19,457 bases of DNA, taken from positions 1 through 19,457 of the forward strand of contig DASZHO010000016.1 in assembly GCA_035937795.1 (NCBI GenBank), read 5' to 3'. Every line of letters starts with the position of its first letter. The stretch's first letter is position 1. A program made the position numbers and the translations under genes. The notes under the pieces were generated by a model. The model saw only the letters and a list, made by a program, of their open reading frames with translations. It did no database searches and was not told the origin of the DNA. Positions 16,129 to 19,457 of this stretch are shown one piece after another. Origin of the DNA: JAMQPK01 sp035937795 (lineage in GTDB: Bacteria; Acidobacteriota; Vicinamibacteria; Vicinamibacterales; JAMQPK01).

Positions 16129-17406
16129 TTACGCCTTTGCGCCAATGTCTTTGCGGTAGTGCATGCCGTCGAAGCTAATCTTATCAACTGCGCCGTACGC
16201 GCGCCGAATGGCGTCGCGATAATTCGCCCCGCGGCCGACAACGGTCAACACGCGGCCGCCTGCGGTCACGATCTCGGCGCCCCGCGCGGCCGTGCCGGCG
16301 TGAAACACCATCACCTCGGGCGACGCCTCAGCGTCATCCAGCCCGCGAATCGGTTTGCCGGTCTCATAGCCATCCGGGTAACCGCCCGAGGCGAGGACGA
16401 CGCCGACATGCGGCTCGCCGGACGTGGAGATTCTTGTCGCGCGAAGCTCGCCCGCGGCCGCTTCGGCGGCGAGCACCGACAGATCGTCGGCAACCGTCGG
16501 CAAGACGACCTGGGCTTCCGGATCGCCGAACCGCACGTTGAATTCAATCACTTTCGGGCCGTTCTCCGTCAGCATCAATCCGGCGAACAGAAACCCGCGG
16601 AATTCGTTGCCTTCGCCGCGCATCCCTTCGACCACCGGCAGAACGATTTCGTTCATCACGCGCCCCTCGGTTGTCCGATCGAACGACGAGCTTGGGGCGT
16701 AGGCACCCATGCCGCCGGTATTCGGCCCTCGATCGCCGTCCAGCGCGCGCTTGTGATCTTCGGCCGATCCGACCGCGACGGCGCGCGTGCCATCGCTCAC
16801 GACGAAGAACGACGCTTCGCGTCCCACCAGGCGCTCTTCAATCACGAGCCGCGCACCTGCCTCGCCGAATCGCCTGTCCACCATCATGGTGCGGACGTCC
16901 GACTCGGCACTTGTCAGATCAGACGAAATGACGACGCCTTTGCCGGCGGCGAGACCGTCGGCTTTGAGGACGACGGGAAACTCGAACTCTCCGCTTCGCA
17001 ACACCGTCAGCGCCTGGGCGGCTGAATCGCACGATCTGTATCGCGCGGTCGGCACGCCATGACGCCGCATGAAATCCTTCGCGAACACCTTGCTCGATTC
17101 GAGGCGCGCGGCGCGTTCGGTGGGACCGAACAACAGCCGATGCTCCGCCGCGAACGCGTCGGCGACACCGCGGCTCAACGGCAACTCCGGCCCCACGATG
17201 GTCAGATCGATATCTTCGCGCTCGGCCACCGCGACGAGGGCCCGCGGATCGGCAGGATCGACGGGGACACAGCGCGCCAGGCGCGCAATGCCCGGATTGC
17301 CGGGGGCGCAGACGACCTCGCCCACGTTACGTTCGGCCGCCAGTTTCCAGACGAGCGCGTGCTCGCGTCCCCCGCCCCCGACGATGAGCACTCTGGCCGA
17401 GCCCAC
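16129..17406 (-). CDS. purD: Phosphoribosylamine--glycine ligase (GAR synthetase)
   Basis: ATP-grasp ligase joining phosphoribosylamine and glycine to give GAR, second step of the pathway. It has 425 residues. Visible are the N-terminal RVLIVGGGGREHAL loop, VGPELPLSRGVAD, the ATP-grasp lysines in FPVVLKADGLAAGKGVVI, EDHKRALDGDRGPNTGGMGAYAP and the metal-binding EFNVRFGDPEAQVVLP. GTG 17406 is the most upstream start that fits; an in-frame GTG at 17391 would remove the first five residues. No Shine-Dalgarno precedes it and a -10-like TATAAG sits 5 nt upstream. It is the first gene of purD-purE-mtaB, divergent from rpsU. Confidence 0.97.
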   Translation of the reverse strand: MGSARVLIVGGGGREHALVWKLAAERNVGEVVCAPGNPGIARLARCVPVDPADPRALVAVAEREDIDLTIVGPELPLSRGVADAFAAEHRLLFGPTERAARLESSKVFAKDFMRRHGVPTARYRSCDSAAQALTVLRSGEFEFPVVLKADGLAAGKGVVISSDLTSAESDVRTMMVDRRFGEAGARLVIEERLVGREASFFVVSDGTRAVAVGSAEDHKRALDGDRGPNTGGMGAYAPSSSFDRTTEGRVMNEIVLPVVEGMRGEGNEFRGFLFAGLMLTENGPKVIEFNVRFGDPEAQVVLPTVADDLSVLAAEAAAGELRATRISTSGEPHVGVVLASGGYPDGYETGKPIRGLDDAEASPEVMVFHAGTAARGAEIVTAGGRVLTVVGRGANYRDAIRRAYGAVDKISFDGMHYRKDIGAKA

Positions 17407-17411
17407 GTTAT

Positions 17412-17417
17412 CTTATA
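17412..17417 (-). promoter_or_regulatory. Possible purD -10 box implying a leaderless mRNA
   Basis: The minus strand reads TATAAG immediately before the purD start region. Counting seven bases from the end of the hexamer puts the transcript start at about 17405, on the GTG codon itself. The -35 position (TAACTC at 17-nt spacing) is poor. If the box is real, purD would be translated from a leaderless or nearly leaderless transcript, consistent with the absent Shine-Dalgarno. Confidence 0.4.
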
Positions 17418-17458
17418 AACGTATGGACGTAAAAGAGTTAGCTTGAAGGACTAATCCG

Positions 17459-17488
17459 TTGACCTGACTGCAGCTTTGCGCCTAGAAT
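17459..17488 (+). promoter_or_regulatory. rpsU operon promoter
   Basis: TTGACC (17459-17464), an 18-nt spacer and TAGAAT (17483-17488); each hexamer matches consensus at five of six positions. Transcription would begin near 17495, leaving a ~96-nt leader before rpsU. This is the best promoter found on the plus strand and probably drives the whole downstream gene set. Confidence 0.7.
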
Positions 17489-17535
17489 CCGCAGCCTAGA
17501 TTATTAGCGTTAGCACAATCCCGATTCAAGTTATC

Positions 17536-17559
17536 GTGATGAGTTCGTTATGTCATCAC
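17536..17559 (+). promoter_or_regulatory. Hairpin in the rpsU leader with an alternative pairing over the ribosome binding site
   Basis: GTGATGA (17536-17542) and TCATCAC (17553-17559) form a perfect 7-bp stem with a 10-nt loop. The 8-mer TGTCATCA of its 3' arm recurs at 17580-17587, between the Shine-Dalgarno and the GTG start. The 5' arm could therefore pair instead with 17582-17587, closing a loop that contains the Shine-Dalgarno (AGGGGGTG, ~17573-17581). Such mutually exclusive hairpins are how many ribosomal-protein mRNAs are autoregulated; here it is an inference from sequence. Confidence 0.45.
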
Positions 17560-17590
17560 ATGCGCACGCGTGTAGGGGGTGTCATCAAGC

Positions 17591-17788
17591 GTGGCGGAAG
17601 TCAAAGTTCAGGACGGTGAATCGATTGAAAGCGCCCTTCGGCGCTTCAAGCGGAAGGTGCAACAGGAAGATATCATCAAGGATATCAAGAAGCATTCCTT
17701 CTATTTGAAGCCTGGAGACAAGCGTCGGGCCAAACAGGCGCTGGCGCGCAAACGGAACCGCAAGAAAATGCGGCGCGACGCGGAGTAA
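17591..17788 (+). CDS. rpsU: Small ribosomal subunit protein bS21
   Basis: A 65-residue, strongly basic 30S protein that sits near the anti-Shine-Dalgarno end of 16S rRNA and assists initiation. Characteristic segments are VKVQDGESIESALRRFKRKVQQ and a lysine/arginine-rich tail KRRAKQALARKRNRKKMRRD. The GTG at 17591 has AGGGGGTG nine nt upstream and yields the standard N-terminus AEVKV; an in-frame GTG at 17579 lies inside that ribosome binding site and is rejected. It is the first gene of a plus-strand group with zinc-ribbon, STAS and UbiA genes, not the rpsU-dnaG-rpoD arrangement of E. coli. Confidence 0.96.
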   Translation: MAEVKVQDGESIESALRRFKRKVQQEDIIKDIKKHSFYLKPGDKRRAKQALARKRNRKKMRRDAE

Positions 17789-17803
17789 GGCGAGCAAAGG
17801 GTC

Positions 17804-17828
17804 CCCCAGCGCGGCAGCCGCGCTGGGG
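17804..17828 (+). promoter_or_regulatory. Strong 11-bp hairpin without U-tract between rpsU and the next gene
   Basis: CCCCAGCGCGG and CCGCGCTGGGG are exact complements around a CAG loop, starting 15 nt after the rpsU stop and ending 18 nt before the next start. AGAGAAGGGG follows, so it is not an intrinsic terminator. Likely roles are protecting the 3' end of a processed rpsU mRNA or partly reducing downstream expression relative to the abundant ribosomal protein. Confidence 0.6.
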
Positions 17829-17846
17829 AGAGAAGGGGCGGCTACG

Positions 17847-18152
17847 ATGGAGTTCCAAGACAAGATCCTCAACTGTGTGGATTGCGGCGCGGAGTTCGTC
17901 TGGACGGCGGGTGAACAGCTCTTCTTCGCAGACAAGAACTTCAAGAACGAGCCCAAGCGATGCAAAGCGTGCAAAGCGAAACGGGCGACCCGGGCCGCGT
18001 CTCCGGGCATCCGCGAACGCGTCGAAACACAAGCCACCTGCTCGGCGTGCGGCAAGGAAACCACGGTGCCGTTCCGCCCGACGCAAGGTCGCCCCGTGTT
18101 CTGCAAGGAATGCTTCCAGCAAAGAAAATTCGCGGGAGCTGGAGGCCTGTAA
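17847..18152 (+). CDS. Double zinc-ribbon protein (CxxC-x17-CxxC type)
   Basis: A 101-residue cytoplasmic protein with two four-cysteine zinc sites. The first uses C10, C13, C39 and C42 in a trcl-type zinc-ribbon (NCVDCGAEFVWTAGEQLFF...RCKAC). The second uses C65, C68, C86 and C89 with exactly 17 residues between the two pairs, the CxxC-x17-CxxC pattern of small uncharacterised bacterial proteins. A basic linker, KAKRATRAASPGIRERVE, joins them. ATG 17847 is preceded by AGAAGGGG at good spacing. Function is unknown; nucleic-acid or ribosome association is a guess from the fold, basic charge and its position behind rpsU. Confidence 0.87.
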   Translation: MEFQDKILNCVDCGAEFVWTAGEQLFFADKNFKNEPKRCKACKAKRATRAASPGIRERVETQATCSACGKETTVPFRPTQGRPVFCKECFQQRKFAGAGGL

Positions 18153-18160
18153 GGCGTGGA

Positions 18161-18511
18161 ATGAATATCAGCCAGCGCATCGTCGGCAACGTCGCTGTGA
18201 TCGATCTGAGTGGACGGGTGACCCTCGGCGAGGGCACCGAGACCCTGCGCGACAAGATCAACAGCCTGCTCAACCAGGGCCACCGCAACTTGATTCTGAA
18301 TCTCTCGGGCGTCGACTACGTCGACAGCGCCGGGCTCGGAGAAATCGTCAGCAGCTACGCCACGGTGCGCCGCAACGGCGGCAGCCTCAAGCTCGTGGGG
18401 CTGACGAGCCGAATCCGGGATCTGCTGTCGATCACCAAGCTGCTGACCGTGTTCGATACCTTCGATGCGGAGCAAGATGCCGTCCGCAGCTTTTCCTCTG
18501 TCAACGCCTGA
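18161..18511 (+). CDS. STAS-domain anti-sigma factor antagonist
   Basis: A 116-residue single STAS domain of the SpoIIAA/RsbV type. The expected phosphorylation site is Ser56 in YVDSAGLGEI, and IDLSGRVTLGEG and LKLVGLTSRIRDLLSITKL are family-typical. In known systems a cognate serine kinase/anti-sigma factor phosphorylates this serine, and the unphosphorylated form sequesters the anti-sigma factor; no kinase or phosphatase gene lies in the window. ATG 18161 is 8 nt after the zinc-ribbon stop, whose TAAGG doubles as ribosome binding site. An upstream in-frame extension from 17960 overlaps the zinc-ribbon gene and is not family-like. Confidence 0.92.
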   Translation: MNISQRIVGNVAVIDLSGRVTLGEGTETLRDKINSLLNQGHRNLILNLSGVDYVDSAGLGEIVSSYATVRRNGGSLKLVGLTSRIRDLLSITKLLTVFDTFDAEQDAVRSFSSVNA

Positions 18512-19415
18512 GTCGCTCCCGCTGAACCTCGTTCGCTCTCTCCGTCCCGGACAATGGACGAAGAACCTGTTTGTCTTCGGCGCGCTCGTCTTTGCCCAGC
18601 GCCTGGGCGACCGCACATCGGTTCTGCGCGCGACGGTCGCGTTCCTCGTGTTCTGCGTGTTGTCCGGCGTGGTGTATCTCGTCAATGACGTGCTCGACCG
18701 CGAGCAGGATCGGCACCATCCACTGAAGGCGCAGCGGCCGATTGCGTCCGGGGCGCTCACGGTGAGCACGGCCATCGCTGCCGCGCTGGGGCTTGGACTG
18801 GGCGCGCTCGTCGTGGCGTTCCTGCTCGGGCTGCCGTTTTTCGCGACAGCCGCTGCCTATCTTGCCCTGATGGCCGCGTACTCGGTGTTCCTGAAGCACA
18901 TCGTGATCATCGACGTCCTGACGATCGCGGCCGGGTTCGGGCTGCGCGCCGCGGCCGGGGGCGCGGCCATCGACGTGCCGGTGAGCCACTGGCTGCTGCT
19001 CTGCACGACGCTGCTCGCGCTGTTCCTCGCGCTGAGCAAGCGCCGCCACGAGCTGGTGCAGCTCGCCGACGCCGCGACCGGGCATCGGCCGATTCTGGAA
19101 GCGTACAGCCCGTACCTCCTCGATCAGATGATTTCGGTCGTCACCGCATCGACGCTCATCGCGTATGCGTTCTACACCATCAGCCCCGAAACGACGGCCA
19201 AGTTCGGCACCTCGCTGCTGAGCCTCACGATTCCGTTCCCGCTCTACGGCATCTTCCGGTACCTCTACCTGGTCCATCGCAAGGATCTGGGCGGAAGCCC
19301 CGCGGAGCTGCTCCTGGACGATCGTCCGCTGCTCGTCTGTATCGCGCTGTGGGCGGTGGCGGTCATCCTCATCATTTATCACCCCTTCGGCGCAGGTCCG
19401 GGCGGCACGCTGTAA
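18477..19415 (+). CDS. UbiA-family prenyltransferase, similar to decaprenyl-phosphate phosphoribosyltransferase
   Basis: A 312-residue integral membrane protein with about eight to nine hydrophobic segments. The start RSLRPGQWTKNLFVFGALVFA closely resembles decaprenylphosphoryl-5-phosphoribose synthases, which transfer PRPP ribose to polyprenyl phosphate. The first Asp-rich motif is N70-D-V-L-D-x3-D followed by HPLKAQRPIASG; a second acidic site is in IIDVLTIAAGFGLRAAAGG. ATG 18477 has GGAG four nt upstream and overlaps the STAS gene by 35 bp; ATG 18465 lacks a ribosome binding site. PRPP as co-substrate would link it loosely to the purine genes, but this is inference. Another UbiA-type prenyl acceptor cannot be excluded. 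Confidence 0.85.
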   Translation: MPSAAFPLSTPESLPLNLVRSLRPGQWTKNLFVFGALVFAQRLGDRTSVLRATVAFLVFCVLSGVVYLVNDVLDREQDRHHPLKAQRPIASGALTVSTAIAAALGLGLGALVVAFLLGLPFFATAAAYLALMAAYSVFLKHIVIIDVLTIAAGFGLRAAAGGAAIDVPVSHWLLLCTTLLALFLALSKRRHELVQLADAATGHRPILEAYSPYLLDQMISVVTASTLIAYAFYTISPETTAKFGTSLLSLTIPFPLYGIFRYLYLVHRKDLGGSPAELLLDDRPLLVCIALWAVAVILIIYHPFGAGPGGTL

Positions 19416-19425
19416 GATTGTGGGG

Positions 19426-19457
19426 GTGGCCAAAGCGCGCGTTGCGGTACTCCGCAC
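19426..19457 (+). CDS. Start of a further gene, cut by the window edge
   Basis: A GTG at 19426 opens a reading frame VAKARVAVLRT that runs off the right edge, 10 nt after the UbiA stop; an in-frame GTG at 19420 is an alternative. There is no clear ribosome binding site. The first residues resemble starts of DUF362 iron-sulfur proteins (xKVAVVRT), but ten codons cannot support a family call. Confidence 0.35.
   Translation, partial: MAKARVAVLR

Noticed and set aside
17407..17590. Purine riboswitch or PurR-type PurBox in front of purD
   Set aside because: No purine-aptamer three-way junction core and no convincing paired PurBox were seen; the gap is explained by the divergent promoters and the rpsU leader.

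Overview
The window is a GC-rich chromosomal housekeeping segment, built mainly around de novo purine biosynthesis. The first ~79 bases are the 5' end of a 16S rRNA gene on the minus strand. Its start, the B. subtilis-type PurS/PurQ/PurL system and the general gene content fit a free-living GC-rich bacterium. The 16S 5' end and gene mix look most like Acidobacteriota (Vicinamibacter-type, subgroup 6), but this is inferred from memory of such sequences and was not searched. No mobile element, CRISPR array, tRNA or sign of recent transfer was seen.

Layout. (1) 1-730, minus: 16S rRNA 5' end, an rrn leader with boxA and a boxB-like hairpin, a likely rrn promoter, and between that promoter and tyrS a ~245-nt stretch with its own near-consensus promoter and intrinsic terminator, which is a candidate structured small RNA. 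(2) 730-2004, minus: tyrS. (3) 2170-2988, plus: an exported YkuE-like metallophosphoesterase. (4) 3014-13174, minus: a tightly packed ~10-kb operon, in transcription order M16 peptidase - purB - purS - purQ - purL - purF - HEAT-repeat exported protein - purM - purN, with junctions that overlap or are separated by 20 nt or less. (5) 13273-14370, plus: rlmN, converging with a 6-bp overlap on (6) purD - purE - mtaB (17406-14365, minus). (7) 17591 to the end, plus: rpsU (bS21) - double zinc-ribbon protein - STAS anti-sigma antagonist - UbiA-family prenyl-phosphate phosphoribosyltransferase-like protein - start of a further gene.

Function. The purine genes cover PRPP to phosphoribosylamine (PurF), GAR (PurD), FGAR (PurN), FGAM (PurS/PurQ/PurL), AIR (PurM), the N5-CAIR to CAIR mutase step (PurE, class I) and the two lyase steps (PurB). 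purK, purC, purH and purA are not in the window. Two radical-SAM RNA-modifying enzymes (RlmN and MtaB) lie tail to tail among them. Two non-purine genes are embedded in the operon: a zinc peptidase at its head and an exported HEAT-repeat protein between purF and purM.

Most notable non-coding signals: the candidate small RNA between tyrS and the rrn promoter, a leader with competing hairpins in front of rpsU, a strong hairpin without a U-tract just after rpsU, a tandem 9-mer spaced one helical turn at the rlmN promoter, and a possibly leaderless purD start.
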